Shown: positions 45,867 to 57,605, numbered from the stretch's first letter. The stretch: DNA of 64,000 bases from Coix lacryma-jobi var. lacryma-jobi (GCA_009763385.1 CM019825.1:120523131-120587130), one strand, 5' to 3'. Program-made: numbers and translations. Notes: a model not told the origin generated them from the letters alone.

Positions 45867-47804
45867 TGCGGATACATGGGTGTATGCCGGGTCTCTGAGT
45901 GATGAGTGATTGTCAACTGGGATGATGCACATGTTCTTTGGCTTGTGTTGTGCAGGTGTCGAGCACGGATGCAGTGATCAAAGGCGAGGTGAAGGTCAAG
46001 TAGAGACGTGTCGTGCCGATGGACCGAGAGTGGCGAAGGGCGGACGTGAGGCTTGGACTGAGGGACCAGAGGCCCGAGGATCAGCTGTGGTGGCTGGCAG
46101 CCTGGGACAGCGACAAGCGAAGACTTGCGGTCATGTGTTGCCTAAGTCGTAGACTTGGGGACACGTGTCGGTGGACGGGGTGCACGGGCGGTGCATCCCC
46201 TCTACGACGTCGGTTTGGTGGTAGAGCCAGGGAAACCCGGGTGGACGGTTTCCAGGTTTGGGCCTCAAAACCTGGGTGCGGATGGTTTCCGAGTTTGGCC
46301 ACAAAACTCGGGCTGAGGACGGTTTCCAGGTTTGGGCCTCAAAACCTGGGCGCTGAGGGTTTGCTGAGTTTGGCCTCAAAACTCAGAAGCTGGTGGGCTG
46401 GTTTCCCGGTTTGGGCCTCAAAACCGGGGGATGGCTGGAAAAGGCTGGTTTCCCGGTTTGGGCCACAAAACCGGGGGTGCAGAGCGGTGGCGGCACGTGG
46501 CGGCAATCTAGAGGTTGCGTCGAGGCAACGCTTCGAATTGTGCGGGCGTGGCCGTCGGATACACCTACCACCGAGTTGGTCCAGAATAACCCTAGGGTTT
46601 AGCTGGTTCGCTCTGTAATTAGAATAGTGAGGGGTAGAGTAGGAATTAGACTTGGTTAGATTAGGATAAGTAAGTAGAGGAGACACCCTCCTCCCTGCTC
46701 ATCTCAGTCATTTGCTCTTTCGCACTTAGGGTTTCCTGCTCTCCCATCCCCTGCTGTAGCTAGCTGAGATCCGCAGAGAGACTTGCCTCTGTGTACTGTT
46801 GATTTGAGGAAGTGAGGCCGTATCCTCACGGTTGTAGCGTGTGGTAGCCACACGGTTGCAGATTCGTGGGTGTGATTCGCGTTTTGTTCGTGTTCTTCGC
46901 GGAATCCTTTTTCTCCACGTTATTCCCGTCGCTTGATCTCTTTGCTCGGTTCATCTTTTGCAAATCCGCTTGAACCAAGTTGTTCTAGATCGTGAGGCAC
47001 TTCTTTCCTCCGAAGGAATTAATCTCTAACCTCACGGTCTAGGAGATCGATCGATTTTTTGTTTTGGGTCAAGTTTTCTCCCTTCCCCCAAAATTCTTCG
47101 ATTCATCGATTTGGAGATAGGTTCGAGCCATGATCTCTTAGAGATAGCTCACTATACTCCTTGTGACTCATCTCTCCAAGTTTGAACCCTAGAGGTTTCG
47201 TTTTGGGAGAGTTTGATTCAATCGGTGGATGAACTGTGCTGTCACGGGGTGACCGGACGCAGGGGTCGGGACGACCGGACGCTGGCTAGGTGAGTCCGGT
47301 CGTTGAACGTTCACTACGATTTTCCTGCTGGTTGACTGGACGCTTGTGGAGCTCACTGACCGGACGCACAGCGCGTACTGTTCACTTGTTTTTGTCCTTG
47401 TGACCGGACGCTACTATCCTGACCGGACGCACCGTACACCAGAGTCCGGTCACGAACAGTAAGGTCCGAAACTGGTTCTCTGACGATCGGACGCTCCGGT
47501 GCTCCCTGACCGGACGCTGCCCAGAGTCCGGTCGAGACTGCCTTGCGCGTTTTCGTTCGCCGGTTGTTCGTTCGTTGTCGGATTTGGTTTCCGTCTTTTG
47601 CGTTGGCTTTCTAGAGTTGTGTAGTGTCCCGCTGTGCTTCTTGGAAGCATCCACCCTACATCTAGGGTCGTGGACATTAGCAAGCTCTAGGGTTTGTCTT
47701 TGGGGTGATTCTCGGGACAGTGGCTACTAGTTTTCGAAAGGAAATTTTGAAGCTCCCATTCACCCCCTCCTCTGGTCGCTTTCTGGTTGCTTCTCGGTCC
47801 TTCA
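45867..47804 (+). repeat. Sirevirus 3' LTR
   Basis: 1938 bp, matching the 5' LTR. Contains the hairpin array (46252-46475) and the ACCGGACGC array (47249-47534). Confidence 0.92.
46252..46475. repeat. Tandem hairpin array (Sirevirus 3' LTR)
   Basis: Same six hairpins, stems and loops as the 5' LTR array. Confidence 0.9.
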
Positions 47805-49133
47805 GCTGGCGGTTGAGCTGGCGATGGAGGAGGCGGGGAGGGAGGGGGGAGCGGACCGGGCCCGACCGCGGGGAGAAGGGCACAACGCGGACCGAGTGGG
47901 CGAGGCGGACCTCAAAGGGAGGGGTTCGGCGATGTGAGAGCAAGCAGACGATAGAGAGGCATCTTGCACTGGGGGGCACGGTGGCCGGAGCAGTGGCACA
48001 GCCGGCAGCGCACAGGATCACGACAATCAGCAACCAGGTGGTCCGAAGCCAGGCAACGGAAGCAAGTGGCGTTGAGTGGCATTGGTTTGGGAAATCTGAA
48101 GGTTTTTGGAAGAGCGGCAGCAGGGGAGAGGGCAGCTTGAAGGTAAGAGCGAGGCGGTTGTTGAGGGGGATTGAATGCGAGAGGCCTCGAGGTGACAGCC
48201 ACGACTGTCTCTGGCCGGGAGACAAGACCGGACGTTGTCTCCCGCCGCAGACTAAGGCAGGGCGCATTGAACAGGGGCTGGGAGCAGAGAAGATTTGAAG
48301 GTACATTTCTAAGTTGAAAGTGCGGCAGAATAGGGATACGCTGAGGCATGGCAACCCCCTGGTCAGACGGAGCAGTGAATGAGGTGGTTGGGGGGTGGGC
48401 AGGCGCAGTAACAACTTCTTCAACCTTCGAGCAGGCCAAAGGTAGACGGTCCGCCGACGCCATGGCCAGAGCAACCGAGGAATGGAAAAACAGCTTTGAG
48501 GGCCCAAGCTAATAGAACCGCGAACAACCAACATATTAGCCACATTCTGGCTAGCCACCGTGACCTCATACACAAGCTCGGAAACGCGCACGACACTAAG
48601 GCGACTCGGACGAGGGGCAAGGAGAAAGTGCAAAGCATTCTTGACAAAGAAGTGATTGAAACGGGTTCACGGGAGGGGGGAGTTACCCATACCGGCCGGG
48701 AGCTAAAGACGGAGCTAAGATGTTGGGGACGACTGGAACGTACAGATCAGCGAGGAGCTAGTTCTGCAAGTCGAAGACTGAGGCACCAGCTTGACTTCAG
48801 GATGGCCAGGAGGCTTGCCGCGCGGGTCAGCGGCATTAGAGCGACGAGATGACGGCGCCGGACAGGCGAGTGCAGCAGAGGGGCAGGCTCTCAGCGAGGA
48901 GGGCAGTGGATGATGCGGTGGAGGCGGAGGCGGTGGCGGCGGTGGAGGGGGAGGGCGGGCAATGGAGGGGGTGTCGGCAGCGGTGGTGTGTGTGGGGGAG
49001 CGGGGGAGGAGGCGGAGGCGGAGGGTCGACGGCGGAGGAGGGCAGGCGGTCGCCGTAGCAGGGGCAGGGGCGGGAGCTGCCATGCTCAATCTGAAACTTG
49101 CTGTAGAGAAGCACAGTCAGTTTAAAATCTTCC
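47805..49133 (-). pseudogene. LINE ORF1, N-terminal part and 5' UTR
   Basis: Continuation of the minus-strand LINE beyond the copia insert. A frame from 48463 to 47912 carries two adjacent zinc knuckles (CFRCLASDHLVADC and CRLCHCSGHRAPQC, at about 47955-48070). Upstream is a proline-rich, frame-disturbed region and the 5' end next to the target duplication at 49134. The start codon is not certain. Confidence 0.65.
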
Positions 49134-50283
49134 GTCCTGCCCTTAATCATCACGCTTTCAACGTACTATATAGTTATATGTGCATCTACTAAATGTGAAA
49201 TGCTTGATGAGGCACTGCTTATGTGCTGCAAGGAGCCCTAAGGCCAGTCTCAATGGGGTTTCATGGAGGGTTTCATGCACATTAATAGGGTGCTACATCA
49301 GCTTTTTGCATGAAACTAAGTAGAAAGAGAAGGAGATCCTTTAATCCCCATGACACGTTTGGGCACCGTTTCCAAAACGGTGAATCCGATTGAATCGCGA
49401 TTGAGAGTCTTCTTACGTTTCATGGTGCAGAGGCACACGGGATGGGAGGGAGAGGCCGCGCGCGCCACCAGAAGCACTATACCGCCGCAGCGTGGGTGCC
49501 GCTCCACCACCGCCGGCCCCGGCCGCGGGCAAGGCTGCCTCTGCCGGGCATGGGGAGGGGTGCCTCTGCCGGTCACACATCGCGGCGGGGCCGTCTCCGC
49601 TTGCGCGGGAGGGGCGCCGCCGGCCGGGCCGCGAGCTCCTCCGCCGCGAGCCCCGCTGCCGCGGGCAGATCGCCGTGCCGATGGCCTCCCACTCCGGTTC
49701 TGGGCGTGGGCGCCTCCGCCGGGCGCGGGGAGGGCCGCCGTCGGCCTGTCCCTGACTCTTGGACCCGCCGCGAGCCTTGCGGCCGCTCGTCGCTCGCCGC
49801 ACCGCTGTCCAGGCCGCGAGCTCTATGGCCGCGGTCACAAGGTCTTCCTCCGCCTCCGAGCGCGCGGCGGCACTCCCGCGCCGCCCGCGGGCCTTGCCTC
49901 GTCGTCGCCCGGGCGTGGGATCCTGCGCGCGTGCCAGCGCGGGCTCCCCCGGTGCGCGCGGCCTTTTTTCGAGAGCACGCTGAAGGCATGTATTTCATTA
50001 AGAAGAGGAGAGTCTTACACAACAGCAATCCGTAGATTACCTTACCCACATACAAAGCAAAGCACCCATGGAATCGATTACATCACAAGGAGACCGCAAA
50101 GAGCGCCCAGGTGTTTTAGCATCGCTCCATCAAGGCCGAGAGCTGCCTGAACCCAGCAGCAATCCACAGCCGGGCCTCTTCACTATGCCGTCAGTCAAGA
50201 CAAGCGGTGTGGGCAGGAACGTCCTGAAACGTCCTCCCATTGCGTTCCTTCCAAGCCGCCACCCGACTAGAAAAAGCAGGGAG

Positions 50284-53200
50284 TCAAAGCCCTAACGAAA
50301 ATGCTTGGGGATCACCTTCCTCACCCTCGTCCACCAAAGCATGATCGGTTCTTCGGATAGTTGAACCATGCCCTGCAGCCGAAAGATGGCCATGCACTTG
50401 TTCCAGACCTCCCGCGAATACACATCCAATGAGAATGTGGTCTATGGTCTCATCCTCCTCCTGGTCGCAGAAAATGCAAGCCGCATTATCCTGCAAACCG
50501 TGGCCGCCAGCGTCGGTGCCCAGTCCAGCAGCGACCGTGCATGGCCAGCCATAAGAAGAATTTTACCCTCGGCGGCGCCGAAGTCTTCCACAACTCCTTG
50601 GCTCCAGGGGGGCTGAGCAGCCCAAGAAACATCGCTCCATATGCCGAGGACGCTGAGTATTGGCCGTCCGAAGAGAGCCTCCAAGTAAAGGTGTCCGGAC
50701 CCCGGCGTCAGCACGACCCACTGCAAACGCTCGGAGAGGAGCACGAACTCCGCAATAACCCGCCACGAGCGAGCACCTGCAACGTGATGAACCCAGGCCG
50801 ACTCATGCAGCGCCTCGGCAACCGAGACTCGGTGGCGCCTCTTTGGCACAGCCGCGAAGACCGAGGGCGCAAGCAGGCGAATGCTTGAGCCGTCCAGCCA
50901 AGAGTCCACCCAAAACAGGATCGAAGCACCGTTCTCGACAACAGAAACCGTGGCTGCCATGAAGAAGACACGCGCCACGCATCATCCCCTCTGCCAGACC
51001 CGACCAGGGCCTTGCTTGTCTAAGCGTCGTAGCCAAGGCCACCTGAGCCTCAACAACGCCATGCCCATCCGCCGGAGATCAACAATCCCCAGACCGCCCA
51101 GGTGCTTCGAAAGGCAAACAGTTTTCCAGGCAACCTTGCAACGGCCGCCAGCCCACCGTGACTCCCCACTCCAGATAAAGCCTCTACGGAGTTTATCGAT
51201 CCTCTGCAAGGCCCAGGCCGACAGACAAATTGCTGTGGCAGTGTGAACCGAAATAGCAGCCATGGTGGATTGGGCGAGAGTTGCACGTCCCGCCAGATTC
51301 GTCAGCAAATTTCCTTTACATCGTGGGATTCTCCCGGCGATCGAGTCAATAAGCGGTTGTTCGTCCACCTTCCTGAGCTTGAAAATCGAGAGGGGTATGC
51401 TTAGGTACCTGCTCGGGAAGGTCTCAATTCGGCAGGCAAGAATGCTGTGGATCAGCTCCATCTCGGCCTGCCCACAGTGAAGCGGAGTGACAATGCTTTT
51501 GTTCATATTGGCGAAGAGCCCCGTGGACTGCCCGAACACCTGAGCGCCGACTTAATGAGCCGGAGATCCACTTCCGTAGGAGCCACAAAGAGCACCATGT
51601 CATCGGCATAAAGGCTGCAACGCTGAATGTTGGCCACCGTCCTTAGCCCCGACAGGTAGCCCGATGCATCCATCCATCTCACTGTATGATTGATCGCCTC
51701 CATCACGAGCGCAAACAGCATCGACAAAAGTGGGTCGCCCTGGCGCAATCCCCGCGCTTGACAGATCCTGCGGCCAGCCGAGCCATTTACCAAATCTTCG
51801 TGCTAGCTGTATACAGAATTGCCAAAATCCAGTCGCGCCACCGGTCCCCGAAGCCCATGTGGCGGAGCACTGCCAAGAGGAATTCCCACGAGACGGAGTC
51901 GAAGGCCTTAGCTATATCAATTTTGAGCAGCAGACTCGGAGTCTTCGTTCTGTGTAGCTCCTTGCATGTCAAACGAACCGTGCAGAAGTTGTCCTGAATG
52001 CAACGACCTTTGATAAATGCGCTCTGGTTCGCCCGTACAAGATCGCAAAGCTTCGGAGCGAGCCTATTAGCGAGGCATTTGGAGATGAGCTTGCTGATGC
52101 TGTGAATTAAACTTATCGGGTGATAATCAGTTATCAGCTGCGGCTGTTGCTTCTTCCTCGGGAGGACCATGAAAGCATCATTAACATGGTTAAGACTGCG
52201 CATATCAAGAGACCAGAACCCCCGAAACGCTTTTATGATATCCTCCTTAATAATGTGCCAGGCAAGTTTGAAGAATCTGCCTGTGAGGCCGTCCAGACCA
52301 GGCGCCTTGTCATTGGGAAGTTGTAGAATGACCGAGTGAATTTCCTCCTCTGAGAACTCAGCCTCCAGACCAGACAAGTCCAGAGACGGCAGCCCAATAG
52401 CGTGCAGGTTAATGGCTCTAGTACGAGCAAAGTTGGAGCCCATAAGGTTATTGAAGTGTTGGAACAAAGCTTGCGCCGTGCCATTGGGGTCTGCGACCAC
52501 CACCCCATCAGAGGACGTGAGCTCGTCGATAGAGTTCTTCCGCTTGCGGTGGCATGCCTGGAGGTGAAAGAAACGAGTATTGGCGTCACCCTTCGCCAGA
52601 AACAACATTCGGGAGCGCTGACGAACTATGGTTCTTTCCAAGGAGGCAAGGCCAAGCACCCGAAGCTTAAAGGATCTTCGGAGCTGAACCTCCCTGGACT
52701 GGAGAACCCTTTCCTCCCGCGCCTCATCGAAAGCAGCAACCACCTCCCTCGCAATCGCCAACTGAAGCCTGACACTTCCCACCTATTGAGCACTCCAACT
52801 TTGGAGCGCCCTCGTGACGCTCCGAATCTTGTAGTCGAGCACCCGGAACGCATCCAGCCCCGATGGAGAGTGCTGCCATGCCCCGGCCACCGTTTCCAGA
52901 AAACTGGGCATTTTCGGCCAAAAAGCCTCAAAACAGAACCTTCTTTTCATAGCCGGTGTCGTGTCCAACATCAAAAGAAGAGGCGAGTGATCCGAGCAAT
53001 CTGAGGATAGAGCCTTCAGAAGGTGGAACGGGAAGGCCCCAAACCAGCAAGCTGAAGCCAGCACACGATCAATCCTCTCCAGGGTGGGCGGGTCCTGCCC
53101 ATTGGACCACGTGAATTTTCTTCCGGTTAGAGCCACCTCTTGCAGCAACGACGAATCAATGAAACCCCGGAAAAGACGCATTACACGTCGCTCCAAACGG

Positions 53201-53659
53201 TCATTGTTTTTATCCGCCGCCATATAGATCAAGTTGAAGTCCCCACAAATCATCCAAGGACTGTCTGAAAGCACGCAACTCATCGAGAAAGGCACATTTA
53301 TCGACGAAGCTTTGTGGCCCATACACGGTCGTGATCCACCAGACCAGCTGGGATCGAACGCACCGTAAGTTGGCCGAGATGGAGTGAACACCTCTGAAGC
53401 TGCTGGGAGACGCCCAGTGGTCCCTATGCCAAGCCAACAAAATACCACCCGCCAATCCAACCGACGGAAGAAAGACGTAGTCAAACATAGGTCCTAGAAT
53501 CTCCATTGCCAAAGAAGTGGAAACATCATCTAGCTTAGTCTCCTGTAAGCACACTAAGGATACATGGTTGTTCACCAGCAAATTTCGAACCACAGCACGA
53601 CGTGCGGATCCATTTAAACCACGCACGTTGCAAACAAGGCATGAGGTGGACATAGACAT
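50284..53659 (-). pseudogene. LINE ORF2: endonuclease and reverse transcriptase (second LINE)
   Basis: Starts near 53659 with CNVRGLNGSARRAVV and CLQETKLDD (endonuclease), shifts frame near 53260, and continues MICGDFNLIYMAADKNNDR and DHSPLLLML. After an in-frame stop (52783-52785) the RT follows: LPNDKAPGLDGLTGRFFKLA, LLLKIDIAKAFDSVSWEF, then after another shift LRQGDPLLSMLF and the YADD site (near 51610). The C-terminal zinc-type segment (CIFCDQEEDETIDHILIGC) ends near 50420. At least four frame shifts. Confidence 0.85.
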
Positions 53660-53691
53660 GGGAAACCAAGCTGCTCAGTTCGGGCGACAGA

Positions 53692-55380
53692 TCACTTCCC
53701 AGGCGAGCCGCCCTCGCCTAGCCGCAACATATCCAGATTTAAAGCCACCGGATCAAAACGAACCCCTAGGAGAAGCTGCAGATTATCGTGCGTTGCGTCC
53801 GAAATCGGTTGTTGAAAGGCACGCTTGCACACAGCGATCGTGTCTTCCCTGACATCGGACGTCTCTCGTCGATCGCCCAACTTTTTGCGTAGGACCGCCT
53901 GTGCCTTCCTTGTCACGTTTGCCGCGCGCGGAGTTTGCGCGATACGCGCGCTTCGTCTGAGTGACTGCATCTGCGGGGTCCGGGACCTGCGCAGCCGGGG
54001 CTGCCCCTTGATGACCGGCGAATCTAGCGGGGCGCAGAGGCCCGCCTCCATGGCCGACACGAGCGAGGCCGGAGAGAGCACCGACTGTGGATTGTCATCT
54101 TCATCACTGGAGTGCGGCGGGGGTCCTGTCTGCGAAACATCAGCGGGGACCTCCTCCACCACAACATCCGACGAGGCGTAACGGCCCCGCGAAACCGGCC
54201 GCACCCACTCATTCTCCACATAGTCCGCCCACCAATCAAAGTGGGCGGGCGACGTGTCTTCAGCAGCCCCACCCCCACCTTCCTGAAGTAACTGAGGCGC
54301 AAAGTTGATGAGATCATTGACAAACCCGGGCTGCGGCGAACAGCTTGTCCCCAGGCGCAGGCCTGAAACGTCCAGAGGCCCCTCCGCAGGAACCGGACAT
54401 GGCGCAGGAACGGAGCTGTATGGACGCGTTGCCCGGAACAGAGCTGACGAACGCGCAGCAGCCCCACCAAACAGGGGTGGCGACAACGGGCAGCGTACAG
54501 CCCCCACGAACACCGCACCACCGGTCGCAGACACAACCCGAGGCTGACTTGGCCCAGCATAATCCGGCGGGTAGTCGCAGTACGGATAGGTGGACCCATG
54601 CCGAGGGTCCGAGTCGGGAGAATCATCTGAATCCCGGCGCGGCGAAGGCCACGGTTCGAAGCCGTCACCCCCCTCATGAACATCTTCAAACGGGTCATCC
54701 GCCCCATGATCCGAGCCATCCTCAGGCGGGTCCGGGGGTGCGCCGGGCTGCTGATGAGCCACCAAACGCGCACGCACAAGATAGCGCGTTCCCCGACGCA
54801 GCAGCCGCTCCTCGACCCCAGCGGCCATCACGGACGGGTCAGGGATGAACACAATCTTCTCCTTCTCGATGAATGAAGGGTGCCAACACCAAGCCTTGAC
54901 AAAGTACTCACGATCATCTTCCCACGGCCGGTCGCGAACCTCCGAGGGCTCCACCTCCGCACAGCAGCGGCCCAGAACAAGTTGCGCAGTGGTCGAATTG
55001 CGGGCGTGCGCCGGGATGTGCCTGAGCGCCACGATCACTCTGTGGGTGAACGCGCCTGCCACCCCACCAGCAACCCGCGTCCACGGCCGCCAGCGCAAGG
55101 GCATGAGGGAACCCCACGGCGGCGAGGCAAGCACGCGGTCTCGATGCTCCAGCCTCTCAAATCGGACCAAGAAGTCCCCAGGCTCATGAAGGCGCACTGT
55201 AACCTCATCAGCTCGAACTTTGAAACGATTGTACAGCGCCTGATAGACCATCTGAGTGCTGACCCAAGGTCTTGTTCCCGCAATGGTAGCCACCAGAGCG
55301 TGGGCGGCCAGGTCTTCATCAGCCACTTGCAGCTCGGCCGAGCGCGGAACGACCACCGTGGACGCATTACTTCGCTGCAA
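53692..55380 (-). CDS. LINE ORF1 (second LINE), RNA-binding protein
   Basis: An open frame of about 560 codons. The N-terminal half has the DUF4283-like RRM fold of plant LINE ORF1 (VYQALYNRFKVRADEVTVRL; GDFLVRFERLEHRDRVL; GAFTHRVIVALRHIPAHA). An acidic, proline-rich linker follows, then a basic C-terminus (SLRRSARIAQTPRAANV; VRFDPVALNLDMLRLG). The first ATG in this frame lies inside the domain, so the true N-terminus is unclear and may be frame-shifted upstream. Confidence 0.75.
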   Translation of the reverse strand: MQRSNASTVVVPRSAELQVADEDLAAHALVATIAGTRPWVSTQMVYQALYNRFKVRADEVTVRLHEPGDFLVRFERLEHRDRVLASPPWGSLMPLRWRPWTRVAGGVAGAFTHRVIVALRHIPAHARNSTTAQLVLGRCCAEVEPSEVRDRPWEDDREYFVKAWCWHPSFIEKEKIVFIPDPSVMAAGVEERLLRRGTRYLVRARLVAHQQPGAPPDPPEDGSDHGADDPFEDVHEGGDGFEPWPSPRRDSDDSPDSDPRHGSTYPYCDYPPDYAGPSQPRVVSATGGAVFVGAVRCPLSPPLFGGAAARSSALFRATRPYSSVPAPCPVPAEGPLDVSGLRLGTSCSPQPGFVNDLINFAPQLLQEGGGGAAEDTSPAHFDWWADYVENEWVRPVSRGRYASSDVVVEEVPADVSQTGPPPHSSDEDDNPQSVLSPASLVSAMEAGLCAPLDSPVIKGQPRLRRSRTPQMQSLRRSARIAQTPRAANVTRKAQAVLRKKLGDRRETSDVREDTIAVCKRAFQQPISDATHDNLQLLLGVRFDPVALNLDMLRLGEGGSPGK

Positions 55381-56082
55381 GACCTCCGCGGTGTCTCCAT
55401 AGACAGACTCTGCCGCCTCCGGGCCAACGCTTTCGAAATGGCCCCCCGACCCACCAAAGGCGGTGGCGGGGGCGGCGGCAACGGCGGAGGGGGCGGAGGG
55501 GACGGCTGCCGCTGCTGCACCGGAGGAGCCGCTGCCGGGCGCGGGCTCCCGCGGCGCGCGCGGCCGCGGGCATCACTACCTCTGCGTGGTCGTGGGCTCC
55601 GCCAGGCTGGTGCAGTCGCGGGCTTTGGCCACCATAGGTGCGGCTCCGCTCGCCATGGGTGCCGTGGGGCACGGTCGCGAGCTCCGGCTCCGCCGGCCAT
55701 GGGCGCCACCAGGCACGGGCTTCGCTGGTCGCCGCAGACGCGAGCGTCACTGCCTACGATGCGGTTGCGGCCTCCGCACGCCGTGAGTTCGGCTGCACTA
55801 GCCTTGGGCCCTTGGGCGCTGCTGGTTGCGGTCGCGAGCTCCGGCGTCGCGGTTCCGGCCTTGCCAGTTCGTGGGCTGTGGCTGTTGTCCGGCGAGCGGT
55901 GATTAGCACTGGCACCGGTGGAGGGAAAAGTGAGTGCCATCGGTGGACAGTGGGCCCCATATCAAAGGCTAAAGTAATTCTATAAAATTATTTGATGAGG
56001 TTATGAATTGAGAGAGCCAATTTCGTGGTGAGTTTCATACCTAAGAAACTGTGAGGTGAAACTCTCATTAAGACTGACCTAA

Positions 56083-56409
56083 CGAAGTCAGCTGCAACAG
56101 CGATAATAGATCGACTTCGCAAGACTATAAGAGTAGATGATTCAATCAGATGACTCCTGACATCATTGTATTCACCACCCGAAGTCAGAAGGCCGAGGAA
56201 TTATTGGAAACTTTATTTCAATAAACAGAGTCTTCATTAAGATTTCCTTGTACAGGACATCGAGATGATACGAAGTCTCGAAAGATCTCCTTATCTCTTT
56301 CTAATCGGTTACAAAATAAAATCGATCACACATACTCTAGTGACTATCAATTTGTAGACTAGATCATCATCCATGTGTCTATGGAAAAAAAAATAAGTCC
56401 TTTACCACC
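56083..56409. other. Low-copy DNA, nothing recognised
   Basis: AT-rich spacer without a supported gene or repeat. Confidence 0.4.
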
Positions 56410-56411
56410 TA

Positions 56412-56653
56412 CTCCCTCCGTCCCTAAATAACTACTATTTTCGCTTCCCAAGAAATATCTTTGACTAAATATATATTAAAAATATATTAATATTTATTGT
56501 AAATGATTAGTATTATTGAAAAGATCTTTGGATCTAGTTTTTTAACAAATTTATTTGAAGACATAAATATTATACGCATTTGCTACAAATCAAGTCAAAT
56601 TTGTGTTAGTGCCACGCGCACCAACAACGACACTTATTAAAGGACAGAGAGAG
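56412..56653. mobile_element. Stowaway-like MITE
   Basis: Left end CTCCCTCCGTCCCTAAATAA after TA, right end AGGACAGAGAGAG before TA; 242 bp, AT-rich interior. Confidence 0.75.
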
Positions 56654-56655
56654 TA

Positions 56656-57603
56656 TGTTAATTGTCACGTAGCCACCCCAATCAAATTCTATAATGTTGG
56701 TTTCTAGAGAATAGACCAAGTACAAATCCAGTGGATAATTTCAAAAATAACCTACAAGGAAAAGTGTCTTTTTATTTTCAAATACCAAGTCACTTCTGTT
56801 TATCGGAATCGATCCACAAAGAAGCCCCAAGCAAAAGAAGAGGTGCCAACTCTTTAGAAATTTCTCTTATCCAACCACCAAATGTGATACACTACAAGTT
56901 TTTTCAGTCCTAAAGTCATCTAACAATGTCTAATTGACCCTTCAAACAAGTTTCTAATTGTCTCATCTTTGTGAACAGAGCAGTATGTTTTGTTTCCTTG
57001 CTAGTTATGTCTAGCTAGATTGTCTTCTGTTAACACCTTTGTGTAGGTACCATAAGAAGATCTTGTTTTTTAGAGGGCCATTTCCTGTTCCTGTGGTTGC
57101 ATAGATGTTCAGTAGAACTGAACAGGTTGCGACCTGAAAGAACATACCAAAGACGATGTAGAAGGTTCGCGTGGTTATAACTTATAACCAGACTGGTTAA
57201 ACCAGTACTCCTAAATCCGGTCGTCGTCTACATCCAGCCAGCATGCGGATGCAGCACAGTTGGATGCCCTATCCTTGTCAAAACTTTTTCTTTGAACTAT
57301 ATGCCCTTGTCAAAAGGTCAAAACTGAAGTTCGAGGTGGCAAGCTAGCTCCAAAACCCAATAAACTATTGAACACCTGCTTTTCTTAACTGTGGGAGCTG
57401 TTCAGCTCATGGCTTCTACAGCTGACAAATGAAATGGGCCGATGATTTTGTTAGAACTGACAAGCGATAAATTTAAACGAATAGGACGTGCATTCATGAC
57501 CATCGGCTTATTTCCTGTGCATTTGTAGTAGTACACCAAAAAGGAACATGTTGTCTTTTTCTAGTTCGATTCTGTGGAACTGCTGTGCTTGCTGCTAGCC
57601 TAC
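56656..57603. other. Low-copy DNA, nothing recognised
   Basis: About 950 bp without a supported gene. A short open frame at 56731-56913 has no recognisable domain and is not called. Confidence 0.4.
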
Positions 57604-57605
57604 TA

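Larger units (their letters stand above)
36461..47804 (+). mobile_element. Sirevirus-lineage Ty1/copia retrotransposon
   Basis: A complete 11.3-kb element flanked by GCTGG duplications (36456-36460, 47805-47809), with LTRs of 1941 and 1938 bp that start TGCGGATACATGGG and end CGGTCCTTCA. The internal domain has an initiator-Met primer site, a long gag with coiled coil and zinc fingers, protease, integrase, RT and RNase H, then a 1.5-kb tail with repeated polypurine tracts. The large gag, CCGG-palindrome LTRs and multiple purine tracts fit Sireviruses (SIRE/Maximus). Several frameshifts break gag and pol. Confidence 0.9.
30754..49133 (-). mobile_element. Full-length L1-like LINE, interrupted by a copia element
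   Basis: Bounded by a 13-bp target duplication GTCCTGCCCTTAA (30741-30753 and 49134-49146) with a nine-base poly(A) (T run 30754-30762) at its 3' end. Without the copia insert it is about 7.0 kb. ORF1 (RNA-binding, two zinc knuckles) and ORF2 (endonuclease, reverse transcriptase, C-terminal zinc region) are present in the usual order. The only large interruption is the Sirevirus element at 36461-47804. Confidence 0.9.
49964..55538 (-). mobile_element. L1-like LINE, second copy
   Basis: A 5.6-kb minus-strand LINE with a short poly(A) (T run 49964-49969). It is flanked by a 27-bp direct repeat (49937-49963 and 55539-55565) with 25 matching positions, the likely target duplication. ORF1 and ORF2 are both recognisable and damaged; the imperfect duplication and the lesions suggest an older insertion than the first LINE. 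Confidence 0.8.
49242..56079. mobile_element. PIF/Tourist-like element with GC-rich interior, host of a LINE
   Basis: Inverted ends GGCCAGTCTCAATGGGGTTTCA (left) and GGTCAGTCTTAATGAGAGTTTCA (right, read on the minus strand), flanked by TAA (49239-49241 and 56080-56082), the 3-bp target of PIF/Harbinger. Without the LINE at 49964-55538 it is about 1.26 kb and very GC-rich inside (49430-49963, 55566-55910). I could not match the interior to a gene; it may be captured or locally repeated DNA. Confidence 0.6.

Noticed and set aside
47677..48633. Long minus-strand frame of 318 codons over the LINE ORF1 start
   Set aside because: It crosses the copia/LINE junction at 47804/47805 and competes with the frame that carries the two zinc knuckles, so at best a part of it is ORF1.
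49350..50150. GC-rich open frame of 266 codons and several overlapping ones on both strands
   Set aside because: All six frames are open because the DNA is extremely GC-rich; composition is A/R/P/G without a domain, and the frame runs across the LINE junction at 49964.
54024..54779. Minus-strand frame of 251 codons within LINE ORF1
   Set aside because: Overlaps the ORF1 frame with better domain evidence; arginine/valine-rich, typical of a GC-rich shadow frame.
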